The translations under genes and the position numbers were made by a program. From assembly GCA_016776905.1 (NCBI GenBank), contig JADHSM010000005.1, positions 121,403 through 185,402 of the forward strand: a DNA stretch of 64,000 nt. Direction: 5' to 3'. This DNA is from Planctomycetota bacterium (GTDB taxonomy: Bacteria > Planctomycetota > UBA8108 > UBA1146). Below, in pieces: positions 46,559 to 56,141 of this stretch (its first letter is position 1; each line of letters opens with the position of its first letter). Below the pieces are notes generated by a model. That model searched no databases, was not told the DNA's origin, and was given only the letters and a program-made list of their open reading frames with translations.

Positions 46559-47878
46559 ATGATTCATCTCTGCAGTTCGAGACGTAACTCGGTCCTCAGT
46601 TTTATTTTTCTGGTGCTAACGTTTTCGATTCTATGCCAACCCGTCTTTTCGGGCGAACCCAACGCCATCACCTCATCTGAATCGGCAGCCGGCTGGATCA
46701 GTCTTTTCGATGGAGAATCTTCAAGAGGCTGGCGTGGTTATCGAAAAGATAATTTCCCTACCAAAGGCTGGACTGTCGAGGACGGCTGGCTACGTGTCGT
46801 CAAAGCCGGAGGAGGGGGCAATATCGTCACCATAGATCAATTCGATGACTTTATTTTAGAACTAGAATGGAAAACAGGAAAAGGTGCCAACAGCGGCATC
46901 ATGTACCTCACGAATGAGAACAATGGCGCACCCTATGAATCAGCTCCCGAATATCAAATTCTCGACATCGAAGATTTGACGAGTTCAGACAATACTTCCG
47001 CAGGTGGACTTTACGGCCTCTACTCTCCGATGAACAAAAAGCAGAACCCTACTGGTGAAATAAACCATTCCCGTATCGTTCATTGCGCTGGAAATGTCGA
47101 GCATTGGCTCAATGGGGTCCGAGTTCTTACAGCTAAAATCGGATCACTTGATTGGAACCGGCGCGTTGCTAACAGCAAATTTGCTGCATGGAAAGATTTC
47201 GGTACTGTCAAAAAAGGACACATCTGTCTTCAGGACCACAACGACAGTGATCTTTGGTACCGCTCTATTAAGATTCGAGAAATTCCAGCAACGGAAAGAT
47301 GGCGCTATTCAGAAAAAAGCGAACTGCTCTTCAATGGTCATAATCTTGAAGGCTGGGATGCATTTCTCAAAGGAGATGCCACCAAAGACGATGTCTGGTC
47401 TGTCAAAGACGGCATCCTGATCTGCAAGGGAACCCCCGCCGGGTATATCCATACTCAGAAAAAGTATCAGGACTTTGTCCTAGAGCTCGATTGGCGTTGG
47501 GACCCCGAGACAAAAAAAGAAGGCAACTCCGGAGTGTTGTTTCGAATGATCGGTGACCACAAGGTTTGGCCCCGAAGTATCGAAGCCCAATTGATGTCAA
47601 AAAATGCAGGAGACTTTTGGTGTATAGAAGAATTCCCCATGACGACTGACGCTGACAGAACAAACGGTCGCAACACAAAGAAAACTGAAATGGCAGAAAA
47701 CCCCGTCGGCGAATGGAATCACTATGAGATCCACTGCATCGAAGGAGTTGTGACACTGATCGTCAATGGCAAGGTTTTGAATCAGGCCACGGACTGTATG
47801 CAAGTTGCCGGCCCCATCTGTCTTCAGTCTGAAGGAACACCGATACAATTTAAAAACATTCGCATTCACATGCCCTGA
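46559..47878 (+). CDS. Exported protein with two DUF1080 domains
   Basis: 439 residues from ATG 46559 (GGAG nine bases upstream). A signal peptide (SVLSFIFLVLTFSILCQPVFSG) precedes two DUF1080 (3-keto-disaccharide hydrolase-like) beta-jelly-roll units: SLFDGESSRGWRGYRKDN ... WTVEDGWLRVV ... FILELEWKTGKGANSGIMY (about 45-240), and LLFNGHNLEGWDAFLKGD ... FVLELDWRWDPETKKEGNSGVLFR (about 250-437). Both keep the G-N/A-N-S-G-I/V signature. It probably acts on sugars outside the cell. It is monocistronic. Confidence 0.87.
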   Translation: MIHLCSSRRNSVLSFIFLVLTFSILCQPVFSGEPNAITSSESAAGWISLFDGESSRGWRGYRKDNFPTKGWTVEDGWLRVVKAGGGGNIVTIDQFDDFILELEWKTGKGANSGIMYLTNENNGAPYESAPEYQILDIEDLTSSDNTSAGGLYGLYSPMNKKQNPTGEINHSRIVHCAGNVEHWLNGVRVLTAKIGSLDWNRRVANSKFAAWKDFGTVKKGHICLQDHNDSDLWYRSIKIREIPATERWRYSEKSELLFNGHNLEGWDAFLKGDATKDDVWSVKDGILICKGTPAGYIHTQKKYQDFVLELDWRWDPETKKEGNSGVLFRMIGDHKVWPRSIEAQLMSKNAGDFWCIEEFPMTTDADRTNGRNTKKTEMAENPVGEWNHYEIHCIEGVVTLIVNGKVLNQATDCMQVAGPICLQSEGTPIQFKNIRIHMP

Positions 47879-47985
47879 AATCTACGCAGGATTAACCAAA
47901 ACAAATAGTTGTTCGCAAAAAGGCGACAAAAAGCCTTACATAAAAACATCGAGAAACTTAAGTAAACTAAACAGACGGTTGATAC

Positions 47986-48597
47986 ATGAAAAACAAAGAT
48001 TACTGGAAAAATTTTTACAAGGACGCCGAGAGCAAGTCGCTGACTAAGCCCAGTGCATTTTCTGATTTTGTCTTACAACAGTTATCATTACTGGAGTGGG
48101 ATAACGAAAGAACCTTAATTGATATAGGTTGTGGAAATGGTAAAGACTTGTTTTACATGCGCTCTAAAAACATTAACGCCTATGGCGTAGATATGAATTT
48201 AGAGTTGGACTCAGAATTTATTCAGAGAAACGACGCGCTTAAGCTCAATGAGAACCATGACGCATACTATATGAGATTTTTCTTACATACGCTTGAAGAA
48301 GAAAAGCTTGATACTTTAATGACGAATATCCATGAATGCATGGGGAACGACTCGCACATATTTATCGAGACAAGATCCGTTAAGGGAGTTACAGATAAAG
48401 AAAGAGAAGAAACTTTCTTCAAGTCGAGTATTGGCGAAGCCCATTTCAGGATGCTTTACTCATTAAATTATCTAGAAAATAAATTTAAAGATAAGTTTAC
48501 CATTCTTTTCTCCGATGAGTCTGACAAGTTCGCCCCATTTAAAAGTGAAAAACCCTATGTCATAAGATTGGTAATGAAAAAGAACTTAGACCAGTAG
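47986..48597 (+). CDS. AT-rich class I methyltransferase
   Basis: 203 residues. LIDIGCGNGKDLFYMRS is motif I and AYGVDMN motif II. An opening KDYWKNFYK and later FIETRSVKG and MRFFLHTLEE recall methyltransferase domains found in surface-polymer clusters, from memory. One 60-base line inside it has 35% GC by direct count, well below neighbours at about 47-50%. No ribosome site is obvious. Convergent with the fusion gene. Confidence 0.7.
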   Translation: MKNKDYWKNFYKDAESKSLTKPSAFSDFVLQQLSLLEWDNERTLIDIGCGNGKDLFYMRSKNINAYGVDMNLELDSEFIQRNDALKLNENHDAYYMRFFLHTLEEEKLDTLMTNIHECMGNDSHIFIETRSVKGVTDKEREETFFKSSIGEAHFRMLYSLNYLENKFKDKFTILFSDESDKFAPFKSEKPYVIRLVMKKNLDQ

Positions 48598-48843
48598 AAG
48601 CTCTTGAAAATAGCGCCGACATTACGTCGAGGACATTGGCAATAACACAAATAACCTCGTCGAAAATCGCGTGATTATCGACAAGCACCGACGGCTATTC
48701 TGACCACTGATCAAGCGCCGATATTGCTTAATACTCAATAAATCGATTCTTCGTACTGTTCTGTGTTTTAAACGATTCGAAACACAACATTTCTTTAATA
48801 TCCATACCACTCTTATATCCTGCTACATAAAGAGTGTTGTCGA

Positions 48844-51318
48844 TTAACTGTTACCACAAACTCTCTTGTAGATGAGATCGCACGCTTGCCCTGTGTTATT
48901 TCCAATAACTAATTTTCTTACAACTTCCCTCTTAGTTTTCCACGATTCACTCTCTTCTTTGTTGTCAATTCGGAAAACTGCATCTTTCAGTTGTTTGAAT
49001 TCCGTGCAGATAGGGCCAGGAAAAGTGGCTTGGATGTCATACGAAAAATCCCATTCGCGCGAGTACTCTACTAAATCAGGAGCGAAGCTGATTAAAGGCT
49101 TATTCATGATGAGGTAATCGAAAAACCCCCCAGAGTAATCAGTAATGAACAAATCCGTATTCTTAATCAGAATCTGCATTTCAGGATATTCGATCCCTGA
49201 ACAATCGATTAATCGTTCATCTTGAGGAAGATCGAGATCATCATGACGATGATGCCCCCTAATTCCTAAGGCATACCCTTTGTCTTCCAGGATCGATATG
49301 AACTCATTTAACTCATCTTTGGAGAAGTGGCTAAACTTTGATTTCAGTCGAAAATCCCGAAATGTTGGAGCGAAAAGAGCCAGTTTTCTTCCGTTTAGCG
49401 ATTTTTTTATTCGAAGATCATACGAACGTAAATCATCCGGAAGTGGATAATCAATGTGTAGCATGTCATTTCGAGGGAGGCCACTTGCGATCACTTTGGA
49501 TACAGGCAACTTAAATGCTGCAGCCATAGCATATTGATCAATACTCGATGACGAAATCAGTAGTGAATACTGACTTAACTTTTTCAAGAAGCTTCGACTC
49601 CGGTTTGGTCGTAAATAACCTATCGCTTTTAAGGGGATTCCATGCCAAAGATTTATGACGTGGCGGTGGAGATCACCATGAGCAAAATTGTGGGTAAACA
49701 CAGCTTCAGCTCGAATGAATGTAAGCCATGATCTTAGTTCGGCTTCACGTAATATGTTTATTTTTGAACCGTACATTGATCGTAATTCTGTGTCTGAAGT
49801 GTTACCTACTATCAATATAGATACGTTTTTCTCTCCCCTATTAACGACATAATCAAAAAATGCTCTTTGATTTCCCGTCCAGTGTTTATCAGAGTGAATT
49901 GCGATCCAGTGATTCTTCTTTGCCGGAATAACATATGACAACATCTTCACGATGCGCTTTGTAATGCTGTTTAATCGAAACCTGGAAGCGAGTAAGGGGC
50001 GTAACAACAATACGAAAAAGAGCACTGCTAATGCTGCTGGACCATTGGTCGGTTTTTTCATGATAAACACCACAGCGGTATAGACCGCTAGGGCGACTCG
50101 AATCAGAGGAACCCATGGATACAGAGGCACTAAAAATGGCCGGGGAGTTTCCGGCTCTTTTTTCCTCAATATGAATATGGTTGCCGCCATGGGAAAATCG
50201 AGGATAAGAACGCACAGCCCGCTAAGAAGAAGCAAATCCTGCTTTTCAAAGAATAGAAATGCCACTGATACCAATAGAACCTGAAGGAGCAAAGCGACTT
50301 TAGGAGTTCCCTTCTCAGACATTCGGCCCAATGCCTCAGGAAGCTCTCCGTCTTGAGCCAATCGCCAAGTAATCCTAGAAGACACTTGTAGGCAACTACT
50401 CAAGGTTGGAATCAAAACAAGGACGAAGACGGCGTCGAACATTAGCGCCACTTGATCTCCAAATAGCACCCGTGCTGTATGCGTTCCGAGGTCAGGGATA
50501 CCCTCTCCGTCTGCACCGATCATTTCCGCCGCCGGGGTCGCCCACAAAAATACGAGATTGACTAATAGATATAGAAGAGTGATGACGCCTAAACCTACGA
50601 TCAATGATCGAGGTATGTTTTTCCCTGGATTATCAATCTCTCCCGCCATCAAAACCACTGCGTTGAATCCAGCGAAGGCAAACCCAGCGTAGAGACTTGC
50701 AATAAATATTTTTTCGAGCCACTCCCAGGCGCTATGTGAGTTCTGCTCGTTTCCGGAATTCAAAGCAACAGCGAGATCTGTTCCTACTGAGTCGCCGATT
50801 CCTAACGCTCCTATGCCAATAATTATGAAGCTGAGTATCAATACGACTTTTACGATTGTTGTGACGTTATTAAAAACCACACCCGTTTTTAAACCATTCA
50901 GATGCACCAATAACAAAGCTACCAATGTCGCCATAGCAGCGACTGTTTCGTCTAACCATGGAACAAGATTTGAAAGATGCTTGCCCATAGTACTGGCAAT
51001 GAATGCACTGCCTATCGTCCAAGTAATCGGACCTGCAAGAAACCCAAATACGAAGCTGGCTGTTGCCCCCATCGCTCTGCGAACAAAAACGACTTCGCCT
51101 CCACTGCTGGGAATCATCGCACTTAATTCAGCACTGGTAAGAGCGGAAAGGAACGCCATCAAACCAGCTAAAGCCACCGCTGCTAATATCGCCCAACCTT
51201 CGCCGAGGTCTGCGGCGAAGTGGCCGGTAGTCGTAAAAACACCCGCTCCTACAACAGTGGTGAATACAATCACTGAAGATGAGAAAAGACCCAGTTTGTT
51301 TTTTGATGTGGATTCCAA
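48844..51318 (-). CDS. Fusion: APC amino-acid permease joined to CDP-glycerol glycerophosphotransferase domain
   Basis: One uninterrupted 824-residue frame. Residues 1-445 are a complete APC-superfamily permease: opening LGLFSSSVIVFTTVVGAGVF, the unwound-helix VGAGVF motif, FAFAGFNAVVLMAGEIDNPGKNIPRSL, and a final helix ending LLLRPLLAS. Residues about 465-820 are a TagB/TagF-type domain (PF04464): HVINLWHGIPLKAIGYL, SGLPRNDML, LFAPTFRD, LGIRGHHR and DLFITDYSGGFFDYLIMNKPLISFAPDLVEY. Start TTG 51318 follows AAGG. The 3' half (about 48844-49950) is more AT-rich (two sampled lines: 37 and 40% GC) than the permease half (sampled lines 42, 47, 50%). Activity would join amino-acid import and glycerophosphate polymer synthesis, or be a recombinational accident. 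Confidence 0.82.
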   Translation of the reverse strand: MESTSKNKLGLFSSSVIVFTTVVGAGVFTTTGHFAADLGEGWAILAAVALAGLMAFLSALTSAELSAMIPSSGGEVVFVRRAMGATASFVFGFLAGPITWTIGSAFIASTMGKHLSNLVPWLDETVAAMATLVALLLVHLNGLKTGVVFNNVTTIVKVVLILSFIIIGIGALGIGDSVGTDLAVALNSGNEQNSHSAWEWLEKIFIASLYAGFAFAGFNAVVLMAGEIDNPGKNIPRSLIVGLGVITLLYLLVNLVFLWATPAAEMIGADGEGIPDLGTHTARVLFGDQVALMFDAVFVLVLIPTLSSCLQVSSRITWRLAQDGELPEALGRMSEKGTPKVALLLQVLLVSVAFLFFEKQDLLLLSGLCVLILDFPMAATIFILRKKEPETPRPFLVPLYPWVPLIRVALAVYTAVVFIMKKPTNGPAALAVLFFVLLLRPLLASRFRLNSITKRIVKMLSYVIPAKKNHWIAIHSDKHWTGNQRAFFDYVVNRGEKNVSILIVGNTSDTELRSMYGSKINILREAELRSWLTFIRAEAVFTHNFAHGDLHRHVINLWHGIPLKAIGYLRPNRSRSFLKKLSQYSLLISSSSIDQYAMAAAFKLPVSKVIASGLPRNDMLHIDYPLPDDLRSYDLRIKKSLNGRKLALFAPTFRDFRLKSKFSHFSKDELNEFISILEDKGYALGIRGHHRHDDLDLPQDERLIDCSGIEYPEMQILIKNTDLFITDYSGGFFDYLIMNKPLISFAPDLVEYSREWDFSYDIQATFPGPICTEFKQLKDAVFRIDNKEESESWKTKREVVRKLVIGNNTGQACDLIYKRVCGNS

Positions 51319-51407
51319 CAGACCTTCTTTTCCGTTTTTCTTCTCACTGTCCGGACTGAGTCCGGGTGATACACTTCTGAGATAACCTATATACCCCTGG
51401 AGATTCG

Positions 51408-52220
51408 ATGAGCCCTCCGCAATTCCGAGATTTCATTCCTACTCAACGCATCGGCGGCACCGCAGGAGTGGAGGTCTGGTCTGGCAAAGATTCTACGGGA
51501 AGCCCGGCTGTTCTGAAAACTTTCCCTTTGGGACGTGGCTGGCAGCAAGAATACGCTGCTCTACGGTCGATCAACAAGGCACCCCTCACAGAAGTCGTTA
51601 TTCCCAGACTTCTTGATACCTCTGAAAACCCTCCCGCTATTCTCATGAGCTATCTGGACGGTAAAAATATGGAATCTCATCGATTCCCCATGCCGACCTG
51701 GTCCATAGCCATTCAACAAGCGGGGCGATTCCTCTCTCAACTCCATGCTATTCCCCTCTCAGAAGCGGACTCATTACCTCTGAGTGACGCTCTTCCTCTT
51801 CGCCTCGAGTCCTGGATTGAACGAGGTGCGAAGTGGCTATCCCCGGAGGAAATTCAACACGCACGTAACAAAGTCGGAAATGGAACCGTATTTGAAGGCC
51901 ACCAGAGAGTGTATTGCCACAATGACTTTGCGCCCCGTAACTGGATTTGGAATCGCAGCGGCCTTGGGATCATCGATTTCGAACACGCCCACGGAAATCA
52001 CCCCGCTTTTGACTGGGTGAAATTAGAAGTGGGATTATTTCAAAAGATGCCCGAACTGAGGGAGGAATTCATCGCATCCATCGGCGGGACTCCCCTATGG
52101 GCGACCTCCGAGGTCCTCGATGCCATCGTCGCCATACATGCCATCGGCTGTATTGTGTGGGGTTCTCAACATGGAGATAAAAGTTATATCTACGAGGGTC
52201 GTCGAATACTCGACGAATAA
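51408..52220 (+). CDS. Aminoglycoside phosphotransferase/choline-kinase-fold kinase
   Basis: 270 residues. LKTFPLG carries the ATP-lysine strand. VYCHNDFAPRNWIWN is the Brenner-type catalytic motif H-N-D-x-x-x-x-N, and LGIIDFEHA is the metal-binding D-F segment; both are typical of the APH family. GGAG is six bases before ATG 51408. It is divergent from the fusion gene across 90 bases. The substrate is unknown; choline, ethanolamine or hydroxy-sugar are possibilities. Confidence 0.8.
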   Translation: MSPPQFRDFIPTQRIGGTAGVEVWSGKDSTGSPAVLKTFPLGRGWQQEYAALRSINKAPLTEVVIPRLLDTSENPPAILMSYLDGKNMESHRFPMPTWSIAIQQAGRFLSQLHAIPLSEADSLPLSDALPLRLESWIERGAKWLSPEEIQHARNKVGNGTVFEGHQRVYCHNDFAPRNWIWNRSGLGIIDFEHAHGNHPAFDWVKLEVGLFQKMPELREEFIASIGGTPLWATSEVLDAIVAIHAIGCIVWGSQHGDKSYIYEGRRILDE

Positions 52221-52240
52221 GAGTCCCCGCTTCACAGGCA

Positions 52241-53233
52241 TCAGGGAGTTTTTTGTTTTTCCAACTGCTCGACCAAATCTAGCTCTCTCTGCGCGCTCGC
52301 GTATCCGGGAGCATTGGCAAGAACTTCAACAAGCTGCTGACGAGCCTCCTCCAAGCGACCGAGAAGCCTCAACACTCTTGCTCGTGTCACTTGATGAATG
52401 GGAACCGGTCTACGTTTAAAAATTCCATCCAACTCCTCGAGGGCCTTCTCCAAATCAGCAATCGCTTTTTCTTCACGCCCACTGGCCCGATAGATCTCTG
52501 CTCTTCTTTGGTACCAAGTCGCCTTCAGTGAGGCTTCCTGCAGTTTTTCATTCACCAACTGAAGAGCCACTTCATAGCCTCCGCTGGCTGTTTCTGCACG
52601 AATCCGAGCAATCACCAATAAAGAGCTCTCCATGCCCGATTCCATCGCTTGGCGATAAACAGATACCGCTAACACATCTGCGCCACGCCTTTCATACAGA
52701 TCGCCCAAACGCAGTGTTTTTTCAAGATCTGGAGAAACCACATGCACCCGCACGAGGTCATTAATAGCACCCTCTATTTGGCCCACAGCATCTCGTAAAT
52801 TCGATCTTTCGCTGAGGACTTCCATCAGGTTTTTACTCCGACGATCTACGAGCTTATCCATTATCGATAACGCTTCCGTAGACTTCATCCTGTCTCTAAG
52901 GCAAAGAGCTCTCTCTAACGCTTCGGCATCAGGGTCAACACCCATGCCTCGAGCTTGCTGAAGATCTAGCAAACCTAAATCAGGCCGACCGTGCTTTCGA
53001 CACAACTTGGCTCTCAACAAATACAGGGGCCCGGGATCGTCGCTCTCTTCAATTTGTTTATTGATCTTATCGACATCGACATGAACTCCATCGTGAGCTT
53101 TCACATCTTCAGAAAAGAAGATCGCCCCGAAAAATATTACCGCGACTAGAAGCACTTTCACTGTCATGTCCACTGTCATGCCCACTGTCATGCCCACTGT
53201 CTCTCTGATGGTATTTGTTTTGATCACGATCAT
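52241..53233 (-). CDS. Exported TPR protein with repeat-encoded N-terminus
   Basis: Up to 330 residues. The frame opens with repeated MTVGMTV units encoded by a 12-base repeat, giving ATG starts at codons 1, 15, 19 and 23. The last (ATG 53167) is directly followed by a signal peptide (VKVLLVAVIFFGAIFFSEDVKA). At least four TPR-like helical pairs follow, the clearest being ATWYQRRAEIYRASGREEKAIADLEKALEE. Which ATG is used is uncertain. Function unknown. Confidence 0.65.
   Translation of the reverse strand: MIVIKTNTIRETVGMTVGMTVDMTVKVLLVAVIFFGAIFFSEDVKAHDGVHVDVDKINKQIEESDDPGPLYLLRAKLCRKHGRPDLGLLDLQQARGMGVDPDAEALERALCLRDRMKSTEALSIMDKLVDRRSKNLMEVLSERSNLRDAVGQIEGAINDLVRVHVVSPDLEKTLRLGDLYERRGADVLAVSVYRQAMESGMESSLLVIARIRAETASGGYEVALQLVNEKLQEASLKATWYQRRAEIYRASGREEKAIADLEKALEELDGIFKRRPVPIHQVTRARVLRLLGRLEEARQQLVEVLANAPGYASAQRELDLVEQLEKQKTP
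53159..53203 (-). repeat. 12-base tandem repeat inside a gene start
   Basis: Units CACTGTCATGTC, CACTGTCATGCC twice, then a partial CACTGTCTC. Because 12 is divisible by three, copy-number change adds or removes four residues and one ATG without shifting the frame. Confidence 0.85.
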
Positions 53234-53255
53234 CTTATGGTTTTGCTCTCTGAGT

Positions 53256-54836
53256 TCATCGCTGAAACTGCTTCATTTCTAGTGTTCGATCAACCTCAGG
53301 GAGCTCAATGTAATGCCCACCCACAACAGGAGATAATTTTTCAGAATATCCGAGTCTCCAGTCTCCTGGTTTCCATTCTGCTGATTCCGTCCACCATTTG
53401 ACCGAACGATCTAACAGGGCTAATGCGTTCCAATTTCCAGGAATCTCTATCCAAATCGTCTCATCTTCATCAACAAGAGCGTAAATTTGTTCCGCCACCT
53501 GAGCTTCGGGTCCTTCTATAGCCTTTTTGGGAATCGCGACGTAGAACATGCCAAGATTTATACTGAAAAGGAGTAGCAAAGTTCTAGAGAGATAAGGGAT
53601 TCCCGTGAATTCTAATTTCTCACTCTTTGTAATGCTCACGACCAGCATCAAAGCCGATATGACCCAAAAAAGAGGGGGCACCGGATTCTGTCCAAAATCG
53701 TTCCGCCCCATCACCGAACTCACCGCAATGGCCGCGGGGCCGATCACAAAAACCACTCTCAATATAAAATTCAAACTCTCTAAGCCATTAAAGCGACCTG
53801 CATCGCAAATGACTCGAGCTGCCAATAAGCAAGTGAGGGGCATCAAGGGAAGTAGGTATCTGGGTTGTGTTCCCGGCCAGAACAAAAAGATCGCAGCCGG
53901 CACCATAATAACACTCAAGATCGCAGTCCAAGTGAGGCCGATGGGTTTCCCTGATGCTCGCAAAGCATCCCTGTTTATTAATAAGAGTGATCCTGGCAAG
54001 AAAGCCAAAAAGACCCCCACAACATATTCCATCATCTTTTCAAAGTTGAAAAATCCGGAGCCTTCGCGAAAGACCTGTTGTCGCCAAATTTCAGTCGCTT
54101 CGACATCAGCAGTTCTTTGCTGTACTTCAATAAACCAGACTGAGACCAGCGCGACAGAGATAAGAACTGGCACCAACAATGACCCTATGCGTTTCCAGTG
54201 AAAACCATCTCTGAAACCCAGAGCTATCAGTGTTCCGAAAACGAATGGTATCGCCGATGCTCCTTTGGCCAACCAGGCGATAATTAAACCTATCGTCGCG
54301 ACAATGAAAATTGCTATGGGTATTCTATCGCCGCTTCTTGTCAGAAAAATCAAGGGCAGTGAAAAGAGAGCGACCCCCAGCGTGAGGAGAACATCCGTTT
54401 CTCCCAAAATAGATTTGCCAGCAATCTCAGGTGAGAGCCAGAAAAAACAAGCCGCCAGCAATCCGGCGGATTTATCACCCAACTTTGTGCCAACAATCAC
54501 CAACAGCAGCGATATCAATAACGTGGAAAGAAAAGCCGGCCAGCGCACGGAAACTTGATCGACTTCTCCCGTGAACCACGAAGCCGCCACAGTCAGCCAA
54601 GCATAGAGAGGCGGCTTATTTAGGTAGGGCTCACCCCATACCGTCGGCACTATATAATTGCCGCTCTCGATCATCTCCTTGGCGGAAATTACACGTCGGC
54701 CTTCTTCATTATGAAGATCCAAATGACCCATAACGAACCAACCGGAAAACAACATGCCGAACAAAATGAAACAGAGACCGAAATTCCGCAAAGACGTGTC
54801 GTTCTCCGCAAGTGGTTCATTCGGCTTGAAACTCAT
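53256..54836 (-). CDS. GT39/ArnT-type glycosyltransferase
   Basis: 526 residues with about 11-12 membrane helices. The first periplasmic loop carries LHNEEGRRVISAKEMIESGNYIVPTVWGEPYLNKPPLYAWL, the acidic D/E and K-P-P motif of PMT/ArnT enzymes. The C-terminal domain is soluble and extracytoplasmic. These enzymes transfer sugars from polyprenyl-phosphate donors to lipid or protein. AGGAGAC lies six bases before ATG 54836. Confidence 0.83.
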   Translation of the reverse strand: MSFKPNEPLAENDTSLRNFGLCFILFGMLFSGWFVMGHLDLHNEEGRRVISAKEMIESGNYIVPTVWGEPYLNKPPLYAWLTVAASWFTGEVDQVSVRWPAFLSTLLISLLLVIVGTKLGDKSAGLLAACFFWLSPEIAGKSILGETDVLLTLGVALFSLPLIFLTRSGDRIPIAIFIVATIGLIIAWLAKGASAIPFVFGTLIALGFRDGFHWKRIGSLLVPVLISVALVSVWFIEVQQRTADVEATEIWRQQVFREGSGFFNFEKMMEYVVGVFLAFLPGSLLLINRDALRASGKPIGLTWTAILSVIMVPAAIFLFWPGTQPRYLLPLMPLTCLLAARVICDAGRFNGLESLNFILRVVFVIGPAAIAVSSVMGRNDFGQNPVPPLFWVISALMLVVSITKSEKLEFTGIPYLSRTLLLLFSINLGMFYVAIPKKAIEGPEAQVAEQIYALVDEDETIWIEIPGNWNALALLDRSVKWWTESAEWKPGDWRLGYSEKLSPVVGGHYIELPEVDRTLEMKQFQR

Positions 54837-54854
54837 ATCAAAGTCTCCTACCGA

Positions 54855-56141
54855 TTAGCGAACAGCTTCGCTGACAACTTGGCCTTCAATGACGGTTCCC
54901 ACACAGTGGGTTGTATACTCAAACGGATCGCCGTCATAAAGAGCAACGTCTCCATCTTTACCCACTTCTATCGATCCGATTCGGTCATCAACGCCGAGCA
55001 ATTCTGCAGCAGACAAGGTGATCATTCCCAAGGCGTCTTCAAAACTGCACCCATAAGCACAGGCAATCGCCGCCTCCCAAAGAACTACTCTTGTCTTCGG
55101 GACATAGGATTCATATCCACTCCCCATAGCAATCTGTACCCCTGCCGCTATCAACTTCGCAGAAGTCTCCATACTCGCATTTTTACCAACCCCAGATGAT
55201 CGCATCATGGTCGGGTGAATAATCACCGGTATCCCCTGCTTCTTCAAAGGCTCAACGAAGTCATAACACTCCGCTCCACCTTGAAGGACCACTGAAATAT
55301 CCAACTCCTTCTGTAAGCGAAGGACGTTCTGAATATCGACTGCCGCGTGGGCGGAAATCATCAATGGCATCTCTTTCTTGAGAATACTGATGAGGGCTTC
55401 CATTCGAAGATTTCGGGCAGGAGGCTCTTTTTCTTCATCACCTTCCGCTTTTTCTTGCTTGTCCATATGAGCCTGAGCCTTGATGAACTCTTGGCGTAGC
55501 ATCGCCATCTGCTTGGAGCGTGTGCCTGGGCTTTCTTTGCCACTGCGCAGTGCATCCGAGCCGAGTGTGCAAGCCACCATCGCTTTTCTTTTCACCACAG
55601 CATCGTCAACTGTGTTTCCTCGAGTCTTAACGATGAAAGTCTGACCCGATATCAGTTGCCCTGGTGCGTGCCCGGTATGCAGAGTGGTCACTCCAAATGA
55701 ACGTACCCAGTCAATCAATGGCTCCCGAGTGTTGTACGCATCAAGAGCTTCCAACTCCGGCTGTATCGGCGAAGACCTTTCAATATGATCCGAGTCGTGA
55801 TCAATATTTAGCCAACCTGCAAGACCAACTACCGATCGAGCATCAATCAATCCCGGTGTTACAACGGCTGCTTTTTTAATGATTGATCCTTCTGGAATTT
55901 CGATGTCTCCAGCCAGTCCGACTTGAACAACCTTCCCATCTTTGATCAGCACCACTCCATCTTTAATCACACCCGACCAAGATCCATCTTCAGATTTGGC
56001 CATGGTGTAAATCTTGTCACCATAGATCGCTATCGTATTTTCAGCTTGTTGGGATTCATTCAATCCCCCGGTCACAGATGTCATTGAAATCATGAACAAC
56101 AGAACGAGTGTTACACCCGGGATCATCATATTTCTTAGCAT
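54855..56141 (-). CDS. Amidohydrolase-fold protein lacking the HxH motif
   Basis: 428 residues, signal peptide 1-24. The amidohydrolase frame is clear (KDGKVVQVGLAG ... VTPGLIDARSVVGLAGW ... LSAAELLGVDDRIGSIEVGKDGDVALYDGDPF). Where the partner at 56141 has GLICTHSHIGW, this one reads GLIDARSVVGL, so both His of HxH are gone. The late Asp also seems lost (GSGY where the partner has HTDD). It is probably a non-catalytic or altered partner. Its start shares one base with the previous stop (TAATG). Confidence 0.82.
   Translation of the reverse strand: MLRNMMIPGVTLVLLFMISMTSVTGGLNESQQAENTIAIYGDKIYTMAKSEDGSWSGVIKDGVVLIKDGKVVQVGLAGDIEIPEGSIIKKAAVVTPGLIDARSVVGLAGWLNIDHDSDHIERSSPIQPELEALDAYNTREPLIDWVRSFGVTTLHTGHAPGQLISGQTFIVKTRGNTVDDAVVKRKAMVACTLGSDALRSGKESPGTRSKQMAMLRQEFIKAQAHMDKQEKAEGDEEKEPPARNLRMEALISILKKEMPLMISAHAAVDIQNVLRLQKELDISVVLQGGAECYDFVEPLKKQGIPVIIHPTMMRSSGVGKNASMETSAKLIAAGVQIAMGSGYESYVPKTRVVLWEAAIACAYGCSFEDALGMITLSAAELLGVDDRIGSIEVGKDGDVALYDGDPFEYTTHCVGTVIEGQVVSEAVR

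Noticed and set aside
48598..48843. Possible transposase remnant between the methyltransferase and the fusion gene
   Set aside because: Translation of all frames is short and stop-ridden, with no terminal inverted repeats or DDE-like motif visible.
50813..51385. A 190-codon plus-strand open frame opposite the permease
   Set aside because: It mirrors membrane-helix codons of the APC permease, whose motifs are unequivocal.
53605..54201. A 198-codon plus-strand open frame opposite the GT39-type gene
   Set aside because: Antisense to membrane helices; no start signal or recognisable motif.
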